A stretch of 64,000 bases of DNA from Kriegella sp965368185 (GCA_965368185.1 CBDULZ010000008.1:23356-87355), one strand, 5' to 3'; numbered from the stretch's first letter, positions 45,359 to 55,020 are shown. Numbers and translations: made by a program. The notes: a model not told the origin generated them from the sequence alone.

Positions 45359-45679
45359 ATCTGGCCGGCTATTACTTTCAGTTTGCTCCTTATTTAATTG
45401 GCTATTCGTAAAATGAGGAGCCTGTGGGTTTCTACTTTTTTTAAAGTAAGAATATTTATACGAATTTTACGTTACTTATTTTATAAGATAGAAAATAACG
45501 AAGTTACGGCAAATTGACATGAATGTAATATTTGATTTATTGATGATATAACAGGAAATGCTCTTTTAAGATATTTTTAATTCCACAATCGCTAATACTT
45601 TTAAAGGTAATTGCTAATATGGGAAAAATAAAAGTGCCATACCCATTGCTGAAATTTAGAATCCTTGAAATGCAGAATT
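45359..45679. other. Divergent spacer between the LD-carboxypeptidase and GAF kinase genes
   Basis: 321 AT-rich bases. A small inverted pair CGTAAAAT / ATTTTACG (near 45406 and 45464) is separated by about 50 bases. No gene or clear promoter pair recognised. Confidence 0.4.
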
Positions 45680-46882
45680 ATGAAATCCCCGAAAGACCAT
45701 AAAAGAGAATCGGAAAGGCTTAAGCTTTTAGAATCGTATTCCATTCTTGATACCCTACCGGAAGAGGAGTACGACAATCTGACTACCTTAGCCGCAGAAA
45801 TATGCAATATGCCGATTTCATTGGTCAGCCTGATTGATGATAAGCGCCAATGGTTCAAGTCTCATTTTGGCGTCGATGCGACAGAAACACCGAAAGAATT
45901 TGCCTTCTGCGGTCATGCTATAAATGCTTCGGATAAAGTATTTATGATCGAAGATGCAAGAAAAGACGAACGGTTCAGTGACAACCCATTGGTAACGAAC
46001 GATCCCCAAGTAATTTTTTATGCCGGTGTTCCCCTTAAGAATTCTGAAGGTTTACCGCTTGGTACCTTGTGTGTAATAGACAACAAGCCAAACCAGCTTA
46101 GTGAAAGTCAAATTGATGCATTGAAGATTCTATCGGACCAGGTAATGAACCTCTTGGAATTAAGAAAGAATAAAATTCAACTCGAAAAAGCGAATAGGGA
46201 GTTAAAGGATAACAATGGTGAATTGGAGAGGTTTGCACATGTGGCAGCCCATGATCTTAAATCGCCCTTGAACAATATCGCCGTACTGGCAGAATACCTG
46301 GAAAAAGACTATGGTGCAAAAATCGACGCCAATGGCCGCACTCTTATTAAATTGATAAAAAATTCTTCAGATACCCTAAAAAAGTTGATTACAGGGCTAC
46401 TTGATTATAGCAAATCGGGTCAGTTAAGTAAAGAAGATAATTCAAAGATTGATTTAAAAGTTTTGAGAGACGATATAGCCGGGCTTTTTTCGGCCGAATT
46501 TGAATGTAATATTGTTCTTAAATCTGATTTGGAATACATTACTGCCAATAAAATCGCAATCGAACAAATATTAATAAATCTGTTGGCTAATGCGCTCAAG
46601 TATAGTGATAAAGATCTAACTGAAATCGAATTGGAAATTAAAAAGGTAACGATCGGGTATCAAATTTCAGTAAAAGATAACGGTCCTGGTATTTTAAAGA
46701 AAGATCAAGGAAAAATATTCAAAATATTCGAAACACTCTCCAATAAGGATAGATCTGGGCAGCCTGGAACTGGAATAGGCTTGGCCACGGTCAAAAAAGT
46801 TGTTGGTAATTTGGGAGGTGAAATTTCTGTTGAGTCCGAAATTGGTAAAGGCTCAAAATTTGTGTTTACCGTTGAGAATTGA
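45680..46882 (+). CDS. Cytosolic GAF-domain sensor histidine kinase
   Basis: 400 residues from ATG 45680. A GAF domain (about residues 20-160) contains SLIDDKRQWFKSHFG, AFCGHAI and GVPLKNSEGLPLGTLCVID, then a coiled linker, HisKA with RFAHVAAHDLKSPLNNIAVL (acceptor His), and HATPase with QILINLLANALKYS, VKDNGPGI and GTGIGLATVKKVV. No membrane helix. It is convergent with a single-domain response regulator 10 bases away, which may be its partner despite opposite strands. Confidence 0.93.
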   Translation: MKSPKDHKRESERLKLLESYSILDTLPEEEYDNLTTLAAEICNMPISLVSLIDDKRQWFKSHFGVDATETPKEFAFCGHAINASDKVFMIEDARKDERFSDNPLVTNDPQVIFYAGVPLKNSEGLPLGTLCVIDNKPNQLSESQIDALKILSDQVMNLLELRKNKIQLEKANRELKDNNGELERFAHVAAHDLKSPLNNIAVLAEYLEKDYGAKIDANGRTLIKLIKNSSDTLKKLITGLLDYSKSGQLSKEDNSKIDLKVLRDDIAGLFSAEFECNIVLKSDLEYITANKIAIEQILINLLANALKYSDKDLTEIELEIKKVTIGYQISVKDNGPGILKKDQGKIFKIFETLSNKDRSGQPGTGIGLATVKKVVGNLGGEISVESEIGKGSKFVFTVEN

Positions 46883-46892
46883 GCGGCAATCA

Positions 46893-47288
46893 TTAATAAA
46901 TTTCTTCAGAAAAAATTGTTTCAACATTATTTTTGGTAAGCGGCCTCTCAAAAAGGCCATTTACTAATTCGTGAGTTCTTGCCCTCTCACGGGCCTTGGC
47001 ACTCGTAAAGGTTGATAGAACGTAGATTGCGACCTTATTTCTAGGGTACTTTATCTTTGTAAGTCGTGATAGAAACTCCCAGCCGTCCATTCCGGGCATA
47101 TTAAGGTCTAGCAATATGATATCGGGAATATTTTTCATCTTCTCAAGTGAATCTACAAAATTTGCCAAACCTAGTTCAGCACTATCAAATGAAAAAACAT
47201 CGCATGCAATTTTAGACTGTTGCAGCACCATTTTTGTGGCGAATTCAGATACCATATTGTCATCAATGATATATACAACTGATTTCAT
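46893..47288 (-). CDS. Single-domain response regulator (receiver only)
   Basis: 131 residues forming one CheY-like domain. The acidic pair is in YIIDDNM, the phospho-acceptor Asp in IILLDLNMPGMDGWEF, and the conserved Ser/Thr in YVLSTFTS. The usual KP pair is RP here (LFERPLTKNN), so the conserved Lys that follows phosphorylation is replaced by Arg. No output domain. The 10-base convergent gap to a GAF kinase suggests a shared pathway. Confidence 0.88.
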   Translation of the reverse strand: MKSVVYIIDDNMVSEFATKMVLQQSKIACDVFSFDSAELGLANFVDSLEKMKNIPDIILLDLNMPGMDGWEFLSRLTKIKYPRNKVAIYVLSTFTSAKARERARTHELVNGLFERPLTKNNVETIFSEEIY

Positions 47289-47332
47289 GCCCTAAAGATA
47301 AATTTTTGAAGTTATCTTAAGGGTTATATCAA

Positions 47333-47368
47333 CAAAAAAGAACCGATTTGAGAAATCGGTTCTTTTTA
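47333..47368 (-). terminator. Rho-independent terminator of the CarboxypepD_reg gene
   Basis: A near-perfect hairpin: AAAAAGAACCGATTT / AAATCGGTTCTTTTT with a 3-base loop, ending in a U run, 21 bases after the stop of the gene at 47389. Confidence 0.9.
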
Positions 47369-47388
47369 TAATTTTCGTGAAAGGAGGA

Positions 47389-48726
47389 TTAACGCCCAGC
47401 AGCTCCACCGTCAGACTTCGAACGTCGTAACTGGCGTTGGATTTTTTTAATGGCCGATTCTATAGATTTTTCAGGTTCAATAATATTGTATTCTCCCCAA
47501 AAATCGGGATCGGTAAAACCAATGGCAGCGTCTGCCAGTATGATAGATGATTTGATTCTTTGTTTCGGCTTGGGAAACCCGTCAGAATTATTCTTTTCCC
47601 AATCGGTTACCGCCATTTCGCAGGTCATACTATAAACTGAATTAAACAGCCGTCTCTCCCAATTTATTTTAAATTCAAGTAGTACATTGCTATAACCATA
47701 GTACCATCTACCATTTTTCTCCCGATAATCGACTCTGTAGGCAACGTCTGTTGGCCATACATCGGCATTTCTAGGTTTTTTACGAACGAACAATCGAGCT
47801 GCCATATCGCGATCGGTAATGTTGAGGGAGTATATGGCACTTGTTAAAATTTTCTTGTCGGCATCAATAAATAATTTTCCTTGGTACAATGGGTCAATTA
47901 TATTGGCTTGTTGTTTGAAATTAATAACATAGATGAGTTTGCCGTTTATTTGTGTAGAACGATCGAATTCGAAATTATAGTTGTCAAGTGATTCTTCAGC
48001 AAAAATATATTCCGGATATTTCATAATATCAACGAACAACGCATTGAATGGCCCACCCTGCAGTTTTAGGGCTATGGTATCAAGTTTGTCGTAGTCCGTA
48101 CTTTTTCGGGCTTTGTACAACTGCACTGCATCTTTACGCAATGAAGTGTACGGGGCTTTGTAAATGTTCACAACTGCCTCGGAAAGTGATACGTTTTTCT
48201 TTCTTTTTTTAATTGTTTCCCGATAAAATGCAGTCATCAAGGTGGGGTCATCAAAGTAGTTTTCGCCTTTCTTTTTTAGGGTTTCCCGAACAAGTGCTCC
48301 AGCATCTTTTGGGATGGCAATATTGACTTCGGAAAGCTCTATAATCGAAACTTCCATTTCTATCCGGTTCTTATTATCCTTAAAACCAGATAATGGTAGC
48401 GATAAATCCTTATATCCCAAAAAAGAGACCAAAACATTCGCCTCCTGCATGGTTGAAGGAACTTTTAGCAGAAATGTTCCTTCCGTATTAGAAATAGTAC
48501 TGATGTTGGTGCCTTCTATGGTCAATGTAGCAAAAACCAGAGGTTTCTTTGTATCTGTATCTATAACTTCACCTTTGTATTCGGTGAATGCTATTTCATC
48601 TTCCTGTACTAAGTCGTCTTGAAAAAAAGCTGATGCTTTGTTGATCCCCGTTACCCCCAATAACATTGAAAGCAGAAGCAGGGCGGCAAGGCGCTTTTTT
48701 TTTGTTTTAAATATAGTGCGTATCAT
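47389..48726 (-). CDS. Exported CarboxypepD_reg-like domain protein
   Basis: 445 residues. A signal peptide (cleavage near NKASAFFQ) is followed by a CarboxypepD_reg-like beta-sandwich (about 45-130) with GEVIDTDTKKPLVFATLTIEGTN... and GTFLLKVP. A large C-terminal domain has PYTSLRKDAVQLYKARK and SLNITDRDMAARLFVRKKP. Proteins of this build are common in Bacteroidota as periplasmic or outer-membrane associated factors; the domain is also the plug-side cap of TonB receptors, but no barrel follows here. Function unknown. Confidence 0.82.
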   Translation of the reverse strand: MIRTIFKTKKKRLAALLLLSMLLGVTGINKASAFFQDDLVQEDEIAFTEYKGEVIDTDTKKPLVFATLTIEGTNISTISNTEGTFLLKVPSTMQEANVLVSFLGYKDLSLPLSGFKDNKNRIEMEVSIIELSEVNIAIPKDAGALVRETLKKKGENYFDDPTLMTAFYRETIKKRKKNVSLSEAVVNIYKAPYTSLRKDAVQLYKARKSTDYDKLDTIALKLQGGPFNALFVDIMKYPEYIFAEESLDNYNFEFDRSTQINGKLIYVINFKQQANIIDPLYQGKLFIDADKKILTSAIYSLNITDRDMAARLFVRKKPRNADVWPTDVAYRVDYREKNGRWYYGYSNVLLEFKINWERRLFNSVYSMTCEMAVTDWEKNNSDGFPKPKQRIKSSIILADAAIGFTDPDFWGEYNIIEPEKSIESAIKKIQRQLRRSKSDGGAAGR

Positions 48727-48849
48727 GGTTCGTATGTTTATTTGAGTTACTTCATTCTAAGTTAGTGATTTTTAATCACATAGAATGTTAAAGAAGCTGT
48801 AATAAAATGAACTGTCGCGAAAGAGTCTTTAGTAGGTCTTCCAATGCCT

Positions 48850-49587
48850 TTAAGTATCTTTGTGTGTTTTTGAGGAAGTAGCCACCAAACGACGAATTTC
48901 TTTCAATTCAGCCTCGGTAAGATTACGCCACTTGCCTACAGGAATATCAAGTTTTATGTTCATGATACGGATGCGCCTTAGTTTTTTTACGCGATAACCC
49001 AAGTATTCGCACATACGGCGAATCTGGCGGTTCAGTCCCTGTGTAAGTATAATTTTAAATTGATAGGGATTGATTTCCTCAACTTCACATTTTCTTGTGA
49101 CGGTACCTAAAATAGGAACACCGCTGCGCATTTTTTTTAAGAATACCGGGGTGATCGGTTTATCTATAGTTACCAAATATTCTTTTTCGTGGTGGTTTCT
49201 TGCGCGCAATATCTTGTTCACAATGTCACCATCGTTTGTCATAAAAATAAGACCTTCACTTGGTTTATCTAAACGGCCGATCGGGAAAATACGTTTAGGG
49301 TAGTTGATAAAATCGACTATATTGTCTTTTTCAACTCCGGTGTCCGTAGTACATACTATTCCTATGGGTTTGTTAAAGGCAAGGTATACTGGTTTTTCAT
49401 TAGCTTTTGAAACGAGCTCGCCATCGACACGTACTTCGTCGCCCGGCACGATTTTAGTTCCCATTTCCGGTACTTTTCCATTGATGGTCACTCTACCTTG
49501 ATCAATAAGTTTGTCAGCTGCCCTTCGCGAGCAGTAACCTACCTCACTAAGGTATTTGTTGATCCTGGTTTGTTCAGTATTTTGCAC
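48850..49587 (-). CDS. rluF: 23S rRNA pseudouridine synthase, RluF type
   Basis: 245 residues. The S4 RNA-binding domain at residues 5-65 (RINKYLSEVGYCSRRAADKLI) is followed by the RsuA/RluB/E/F catalytic domain with YLAFNKPIGIVCTT, the catalytic Asp in IGRLDKPSEGLIFMTNDG and GLNRQIRRMCEYLGY. The IGIVCTTD start of the catalytic domain fits RluF, which modifies U2604 of 23S rRNA. Monocistronic. Confidence 0.9.
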   Translation of the reverse strand: MQNTEQTRINKYLSEVGYCSRRAADKLIDQGRVTINGKVPEMGTKIVPGDEVRVDGELVSKANEKPVYLAFNKPIGIVCTTDTGVEKDNIVDFINYPKRIFPIGRLDKPSEGLIFMTNDGDIVNKILRARNHHEKEYLVTIDKPITPVFLKKMRSGVPILGTVTRKCEVEEINPYQFKIILTQGLNRQIRRMCEYLGYRVKKLRRIRIMNIKLDIPVGKWRNLTEAELKEIRRLVATSSKTHKDT

Positions 49588-49755
49588 ATTCTTTTTTTGG
49601 ATGTTGTAAATTTAGTGGATTCTATCTATTTGGCGCAAGATTCTACTGTTTCCCTGTTATTTTTTAAATAACATCATAAAGAAAAACCTATGATAATATA
49701 ATTATACTTACAATGGTATATCCTCAAAATAGCTTTCAAAAAAAACCGAGCCCAA

Positions 49756-50898
49756 TCATGGTTTATTTCGTTTCAGCTCATAATTGTACAAACCCCTGCC
49801 CAACGAAGCAAGAAACGGGATGCCTACTTCTTCGAATTCATAATTGTTATCATTGAAGATGCCATTTTTGTTGACCAAAATGGTAGCCGTTAATAAAAAA
49901 TCGACATTGTTTTTTAAATCTTTTATATATGCACAATCGGTCAGTGTGCCATAGGCAAAGCCTACTTTATTGTATATTTTTATATGCTCGGGAATACGGG
50001 CTTTGGTGTCGCCGTACATAAAAAATTTGCCATATCCATCATAAAAGGTATTCTCATCATAGCCAGCATTTCTAGGTAAGGTATGCATAGTTTTTAATAA
50101 GAATTCGCGTTGTACTTCATTTATCTTGAATCGCTCTTCCTTTGAAAACCTTTCAGGGAATAGTAATCGCTCTAAAACACTATGTTGGGCATCGATGGGG
50201 TAATAGTTTTTGAATCTGAAATCAAAAGGCTCGTTGATGAGTGAACCATCCTCATAAAAGCCAATGCCTTTTTTAGTCCCTTTAATTTTTAATGAACCGG
50301 GAGGAGCGTTTACCGTGCCGTCTAAAATGGTGACGGTACTGTCATTAAGATAAATAACCAGTGGTTTTGTGGTTACATCATCGCCATTATCCACCCCGAG
50401 GCGATGTGAAATATGAACATTGTTTATTCCTTTTTTTGCCAAGCGGTCATTAATATCATCCTGTCCTAAAAACTCCATTAATCTATTATTGGCATCGTTG
50501 TCGCTTACAACAAAAATTTTGGAGATTTCGGCGGCAAATGTAGTTTCGATTGAATCTCCCTCAACATAAAAACGAGTGTCTTTCGTCAGGGTCTCGACTT
50601 CATTTATTTTTTCTAAAGTGAGAGCCGCAACAGGTAGTTTAACGGTACTGGCGGGGTAGAAATACTTTTTATCATCAACTTGAAAGTCATAATCGGTAAA
50701 AATAACCTTCCCTTTGATCCTATCAATTTGGGTATACCGAATTTGAATTTCAAATCGGTTGAGGCTATCCATCACCCTTTTTATCCTAAGGTCTTGCGAT
50801 TGAAGCACATGCTCTAGCGGATTGGTAATAGACTTTTCCACCGCGCACGAGCCGAGACAATGGAAAAAGCCTAACAATATAAGACGCTTAATTAGCAT
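49756..50898 (-). CDS. Class A beta-lactamase-like serine hydrolase, lipoprotein
   Basis: 380 residues. A lipoprotein signal (LILLGFFHCLGSC) leads into a beta-lactamase-like fold: SxxK in YPASTVKLPVAALTL, the SDN motif in VVSDNDANNRLMEFLG, and KxG in YNKVGFAYGTLTD near residue 310. It belongs by pattern to the Beta-lactamase2 type of penicillin-recognising serine hydrolases. The family holds both true beta-lactamases and enzymes of unrelated substrate, and the omega-loop Glu was not located, so resistance activity should not be assumed. Confidence 0.82.
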   Translation of the reverse strand: MLIKRLILLGFFHCLGSCAVEKSITNPLEHVLQSQDLRIKRVMDSLNRFEIQIRYTQIDRIKGKVIFTDYDFQVDDKKYFYPASTVKLPVAALTLEKINEVETLTKDTRFYVEGDSIETTFAAEISKIFVVSDNDANNRLMEFLGQDDINDRLAKKGINNVHISHRLGVDNGDDVTTKPLVIYLNDSTVTILDGTVNAPPGSLKIKGTKKGIGFYEDGSLINEPFDFRFKNYYPIDAQHSVLERLLFPERFSKEERFKINEVQREFLLKTMHTLPRNAGYDENTFYDGYGKFFMYGDTKARIPEHIKIYNKVGFAYGTLTDCAYIKDLKNNVDFLLTATILVNKNGIFNDNNYEFEEVGIPFLASLGRGLYNYELKRNKP

Positions 50899-50916
50899 AT
50901 AATTTGCTTATGTTGA

Positions 50917-51162
50917 TCAATTTTGATAAACCTCGGCACGATGTGGTTTTAGGGCATCTCGAATTTGGATCAATTGTCTGTCTTCGACAACCATAAAAGC
51001 CAAACTGTGCATTTCGCTCAAATGTTGGTGGCCTGTAATATTTAGTTGTATCCGTTCAAGGCTTATGTACTCTTTAAGGTGTTGTTCATGATGTTCCGCA
51101 GTCCTTTTTGCTGCAACGCCCCTAAAGTCCCAAATCAATTTAATCTTCCTGTTATTGTTCAT
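50917..51162 (-). CDS. Conserved hypothetical protein, 81 aa
   Basis: Soluble, no signal peptide. Sequence opens IKLIWDFRGVAAKRTAEHH and is rich in His (seven); a ferredoxin-like beta-alpha-beta pattern is plausible. It lies 18 bases upstream of the serine hydrolase gene on the same strand, so the two may be co-transcribed. Resembles a small Bacteroidota family without known function. Confidence 0.7.
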   Translation of the reverse strand: MNNNRKIKLIWDFRGVAAKRTAEHHEQHLKEYISLERIQLNITGHQHLSEMHSLAFMVVEDRQLIQIRDALKPHRAEVYQN

Positions 51163-51494
51163 CTTGACCGTGATTTAGTTCTGAGATTTCTTTTCCATAC
51201 AATATGGGAACCGCACTTTAGCTTTTTTTCTCAAATAATATTGCGAAAACGCTGTTATAAGTTACAAATGTCTTTAATGGTTGCCATTCAAGGACTATAA
51301 AATTCGCAATTCATAAGTTCATAAAAAAATGATTGTTAGTACAGCCACTATTCAGCTAATTGGAAAAAGGGAGCTTGTAATTATAAATAAGGAAAGCTAA
51401 GCTGGTTTGAAGTTTATTTTTTCTGGTTTGTCATACGAATGTAGTAAATTAAGCCCATGGTCGTCAAAAATGTGTTAATGAAAGTCTATATTGC
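51163..51494. other. Spacer before the PpiC/SurA operon
   Basis: About 330 AT-rich bases between divergent genes; no gene or structured element recognised apart from the promoter at 51495. Confidence 0.4.
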
Positions 51495-51524
51495 TTGTAC
51501 ACGATATTCTAATTAGTATTTTTG
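51495..51524 (+). promoter_or_regulatory. Bacteroidota housekeeping promoter, nearly overlapping the start codon
   Basis: TTG (51495-51497), exactly 19 bases, TATTTTTG (51517-51524): full match to TTG-N19-TAnnTTTG. It ends only 4 bases before the annotated ATG at 51529, which would make the mRNA leaderless or almost so. Confidence 0.7.
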
Positions 51525-51528
51525 CCCG

Positions 51529-52440
51529 ATGTTTTTTTCATTTCATAAATATTATATAGATTTTCTTAAGTTACGCAATATCGCTACCGCAATATTTGCA
51601 GTGGGTGTGACTGTTTCGTGCAGTTCGCTATGGAAGGAACGGGAAAACGACCAGCCTCTGGCACGTGTGGGTGATACGTATCTCTATAAAAAGGATATTC
51701 CTCCATTTTTGGGCAAAGGTATGTCGAAGGGAGATAGTACATCATTGGTGGTCAGCCATATCAACAATTGGGCCTCTAAGCAATTATTGCTTGCCAAGGC
51801 TAAAATCAATCTTCCGGAAGAGAAACTGGCCGAATTCAATGATTTGGTCTCCGATTACCGTACTGACCTTTACACAAGGGCATATGCAGAGGCCCTGGTT
51901 GGTCAAGGGAGTGATTCTGTTGTGACCAAAGCTCAGCTGCAAAGTTTCTATGAACAGGAAAAGGAAAATTTCAAGCTCAAAGAGAAATTGGTGAAGTTGC
52001 GCTTTATCGAGTTGCCAAGTCAATTTATGGACAAGAGTACGGTAATCGAAAAAATGAAGCGATTTGATGAAGCCGACGTTTCGTATTTGGATTCGATCGG
52101 TGTGCAGTTTAAAAAGTTAAATTTTAACGACTCGATTTGGATAAGAGTGTCGAGAGTGATAGAAGAAGTGCCGCCCTTGACTTTGGAAAATGAAGATCGA
52201 TACCTAAAAAAATCACAATTTTTTGAATTGGAGGATTCATTAGGGGTATATTTGGGAAAGATTATCGACGTTCGTGAGGTCAATGAAATTGCTCCTTTGT
52301 CGTTTATAGAACCTACGATTGAACAGGTTTTATTGAGCCGAAGGAAATTGAATTATATGCGAAGATTGGAAACAGAGATTATTGATGAAGCTACAAAGAA
52401 AAATGAATTTGAAGTGTATACGTATGATGAGGAGAACTAG
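51529..52440 (+). CDS. PpiC-like periplasmic lipoprotein, SurA partner
   Basis: 303 residues. An N-terminal hydrophobic segment ends in a lipobox (VGVTVSCSS). The body opens with the SurA-like phrase ARVGDTYLYKKDIPPFL, is helical, and has a parvulin-like lead (KEKLVKLRFIELPSQFM) but lacks a complete rotamase core. It overlaps the SurA gene by 17 bases. Probably an outer-membrane chaperone without isomerase activity. Start: the ATG is so close to the promoter that translation would be leaderless; no alternative in-frame ATG exists before the lipobox. Confidence 0.8.
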   Translation: MFFSFHKYYIDFLKLRNIATAIFAVGVTVSCSSLWKERENDQPLARVGDTYLYKKDIPPFLGKGMSKGDSTSLVVSHINNWASKQLLLAKAKINLPEEKLAEFNDLVSDYRTDLYTRAYAEALVGQGSDSVVTKAQLQSFYEQEKENFKLKEKLVKLRFIELPSQFMDKSTVIEKMKRFDEADVSYLDSIGVQFKKLNFNDSIWIRVSRVIEEVPPLTLENEDRYLKKSQFFELEDSLGVYLGKIIDVREVNEIAPLSFIEPTIEQVLLSRRKLNYMRRLETEIIDEATKKNEFEVYTYDEEN

Positions 52441-53872
52441 TTTTTTGATGTGTTGTTTGGCCGTTTCTGGATTTGTTTTAGGGCAAGAATCCGATCAAAT
52501 GCCAGATACTCAAGTTGAACCGCAAGAACCTGTACTTGAAGCAGACATGGGTGTTGTGAAAGATACTTCGAAAACTTATAAGAAAATAAAACTTGATGGT
52601 ATCGCTGCTGTGGTCGGTGACTATGTGATTCTGGATTCCGATATCGAGAAAACCTTAATTGACCTAAAAAGTCAAGGGGCCTCGACCGAAAACGTAACCA
52701 AATGTTCGTTATTGGGTAAATTGATGGAAGATCGTCTCTATGCGCATCAGGCTGTTCAAGATAGTCTTTTGGTTTCCGACGATGAAGTAAGTGCCACTAC
52801 CGATAGACAGATTCAAGGCTTTGTCGGTCAGATTGGTTCTATGGAGAAATTATTGAAGTTTTATAAAAAGGAAGACGAGGTAAGTCTGCGTGAAGACATC
52901 AATAAAATCAATAAACTGCGCATGCTCTCAGAAAAAATGCAACAGAGTATTGTTTCCGAGATTGAGATCACCCCTGAGGAAGTCAGACAATTCTTCAATA
53001 AAATCCCGGAAGACGAACGTCCCGTATTTGGTGCAGAAATGGAAATTGCACAAATAATAAAGCAGCCAAAGGCCACTCAAGAAGAAAAACAAAAGGTCAT
53101 CGACAAATTGAATGCGATAAAAGCCGATGTAGAGGATAATGATGCGAGTTTCAACGTTAAGGCGATTTTATACTCCAAAGATCCCGGGTCCAAGCCAAAT
53201 GGTGGTTTTATAGGTAGCGTTACCAAACAATCGGGGTATGTAAAAGAATTTAAGGATACCGCCTTTAGTTTGAGGGAAGGTGAGATTTCAGAACCTTTTG
53301 AAACCATGTTCGGGTTTCATATTATCTATGTTGAAAAAATAAGGGGTCAAGAAATCGATTTGCGCCATATATTGATGCAACCCGAAATTTCTCAAGAGAA
53401 ATTAGACGAAGCAAAAAAAGAACTCGATAGCATTCGAAAGAATATCATTGACGGCAAGTTTACCTTTGCAGAGGCCGCTCTGAATTTTTCCGACGAAAAG
53501 GAAACCAAGTTCGATGGTGGGCTGTTGCGCAACCCAATCGATTTTGGCTCGAGGTTTGAACTTACGAATATGGATCCCACGCTGTACAACCAAGTACGTA
53601 ATTTAAAGGATAATGATGTTTCTTATCCTATTTTGGAGCAAGACCCCAGGGGAGGTGGCCCGAAATACAAAATTTTAAAAGTTACAAATCGGTATGATGA
53701 GCATGTAGCCGATTTTGCAAAAGATTACCTAAAAATTCAGAAGTTGGCATTAACCGAAAAGCAGTTTAAGGCTATCAAAAAGTGGATGGACGAGCACATT
53801 GACGATACATATATCAGTGTCAGCGAAAGCAATCAGGCTTGTGATTTCGCCAACAATTGGGTCAAAGAATAA
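52424..53872 (+). CDS. surA: Periplasmic peptidyl-prolyl isomerase, SurA family
   Basis: 482 residues from ATG 52424 (a second ATG follows at 52427). Signal peptide MMRRTSFLMCCLAVSGFVLG, then a SurA N domain (KIKLDGIAAVVGDYVILDSDI, DLKSQG... LMEDRLYAHQA). Two parvulin domains follow: one at about 205-310 (MEIAQIIKQP, YSKDPGSKPNGGFIG, PFETMFGFHIIYV), the second at about 315-420 (RHILMQPEI, FSDEKETKFDGGLLR). SurA escorts outer-membrane barrel proteins through the periplasm. Overlaps the preceding gene; MoxR follows after 2 bases. Confidence 0.93.
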   Translation: MMRRTSFLMCCLAVSGFVLGQESDQMPDTQVEPQEPVLEADMGVVKDTSKTYKKIKLDGIAAVVGDYVILDSDIEKTLIDLKSQGASTENVTKCSLLGKLMEDRLYAHQAVQDSLLVSDDEVSATTDRQIQGFVGQIGSMEKLLKFYKKEDEVSLREDINKINKLRMLSEKMQQSIVSEIEITPEEVRQFFNKIPEDERPVFGAEMEIAQIIKQPKATQEEKQKVIDKLNAIKADVEDNDASFNVKAILYSKDPGSKPNGGFIGSVTKQSGYVKEFKDTAFSLREGEISEPFETMFGFHIIYVEKIRGQEIDLRHILMQPEISQEKLDEAKKELDSIRKNIIDGKFTFAEAALNFSDEKETKFDGGLLRNPIDFGSRFELTNMDPTLYNQVRNLKDNDVSYPILEQDPRGGGPKYKILKVTNRYDEHVADFAKDYLKIQKLALTEKQFKAIKKWMDEHIDDTYISVSESNQACDFANNWVKE

Positions 53873-53874
53873 GT

Positions 53875-54828
53875 ATGTCAGATGTAGCTGCAATTACCAA
53901 TCTTGTACAAAAGCATGCCGCCCTTAGAAAAGAAATAGCCAAGGTTATTGTCGGGCAAGATGAGGTAGTAAACCGTATTTTACTCTCAATCTATGTCGGG
54001 GGGCACTCTTTGCTCATCGGGGTTCCAGGACTCGCCAAAACGTTGATGGTAAACACCATAGCCCAGACTTTGGGGCTTGATTTTAAACGTATTCAGTTTA
54101 CCCCTGACCTTATGCCCAGCGACATTCTTGGGAGCGAGGTTCTAGATCAAAACAGAAACTTTAAGTTTATTCAAGGCCCTATTTTTGCAAATATTATTTT
54201 GGCAGATGAAATCAACCGTACTCCTCCAAAAACGCAAGCGGCGCTTTTAGAAGCAATGCAAGAGCGTGCGGTTACCATCGCCGGTCAGCGCCACGAATTG
54301 CAATTGCCTTATTTTGTTCTTGCCACTCAGAACCCTATTGAACAAGAAGGTACTTATCCCTTACCTGAGGCGCAGCTCGACCGATTTATGTTCGCAATAG
54401 AACTTAAGTATCCATCCGTTCTGGAAGAGATACAGGTCGTTAAGAGTACGACCAATGATGAAAAACCACAGATTACCCCACTTTTTAATGCTGCGGAAAT
54501 TCTTGAGGTACAACATTTGATTCGAAGAATACCCGTTCCCGACAACGTGGTTGAATATGCCGTAAAATTGGTTGACAGTACCCGGCCCAATCGGCCCGAC
54601 GCCTCCGATTTTGTAAAGCAATTTATTGATTGGGGAGCCGGTCCGAGAGCTTCACAGAACTTAATATTGGGTGCCAAGGCCAATGCGGCGGTTAATGGCA
54701 AATTCTCGCCAGATATCGAAGATGTTCAAGCGGTCGCCATGGAGATTTTAAGGCATCGGATTATAAAAAATTACAAGGCAGAGGCAGAGGGTATATCTGA
54801 AGAAGACATTATCAATAAACTATTGTAG
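53875..54828 (+). CDS. MoxR family AAA+ ATPase
   Basis: 317 residues from ATG 53875, 2 bases after the SurA stop. It carries GQDEVVNRILLSIYVGGHSLLIGVPGLAKT (Walker A), IILADEINRTPPKTQAALLEAMQE (Walker B, sensor), FVLATQNPIEQEGTYPLPEAQ (sensor 1) and GPRASQNL (sensor 2). MoxR ATPases are chaperones that mature or load cofactors in protein complexes. No VWA-domain gene follows in the window, unlike in many MoxR operons (BatABD); here it ends the SurA operon. Confidence 0.93.
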   Translation: MSDVAAITNLVQKHAALRKEIAKVIVGQDEVVNRILLSIYVGGHSLLIGVPGLAKTLMVNTIAQTLGLDFKRIQFTPDLMPSDILGSEVLDQNRNFKFIQGPIFANIILADEINRTPPKTQAALLEAMQERAVTIAGQRHELQLPYFVLATQNPIEQEGTYPLPEAQLDRFMFAIELKYPSVLEEIQVVKSTTNDEKPQITPLFNAAEILEVQHLIRRIPVPDNVVEYAVKLVDSTRPNRPDASDFVKQFIDWGAGPRASQNLILGAKANAAVNGKFSPDIEDVQAVAMEILRHRIIKNYKAEAEGISEEDIINKLL

Positions 54829-55020
54829 TCGAGTTGTATGGGTTTAGGGTGGTAAATCTACCCCTAATAGTTATTGACCTCTATTCTGGTTATTTAACAA
54901 AAGAAGACCGCCCAATTCATTAATTCCTCAAAATAGTGGTAATACTATGGAAAAATTTTATTTGCCCCTTGGATTTTAGTAATTTTATGAAATTTTAGTA
55001 ACCAAAAAACTTATAAGATA

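Noticed and set aside
49756..50898. Calling the serine hydrolase an antibiotic-resistance beta-lactamase
   Set aside because: SxxK, SDN and KxG motifs are present, but the omega-loop Glu could not be located and the family includes enzymes with other substrates.
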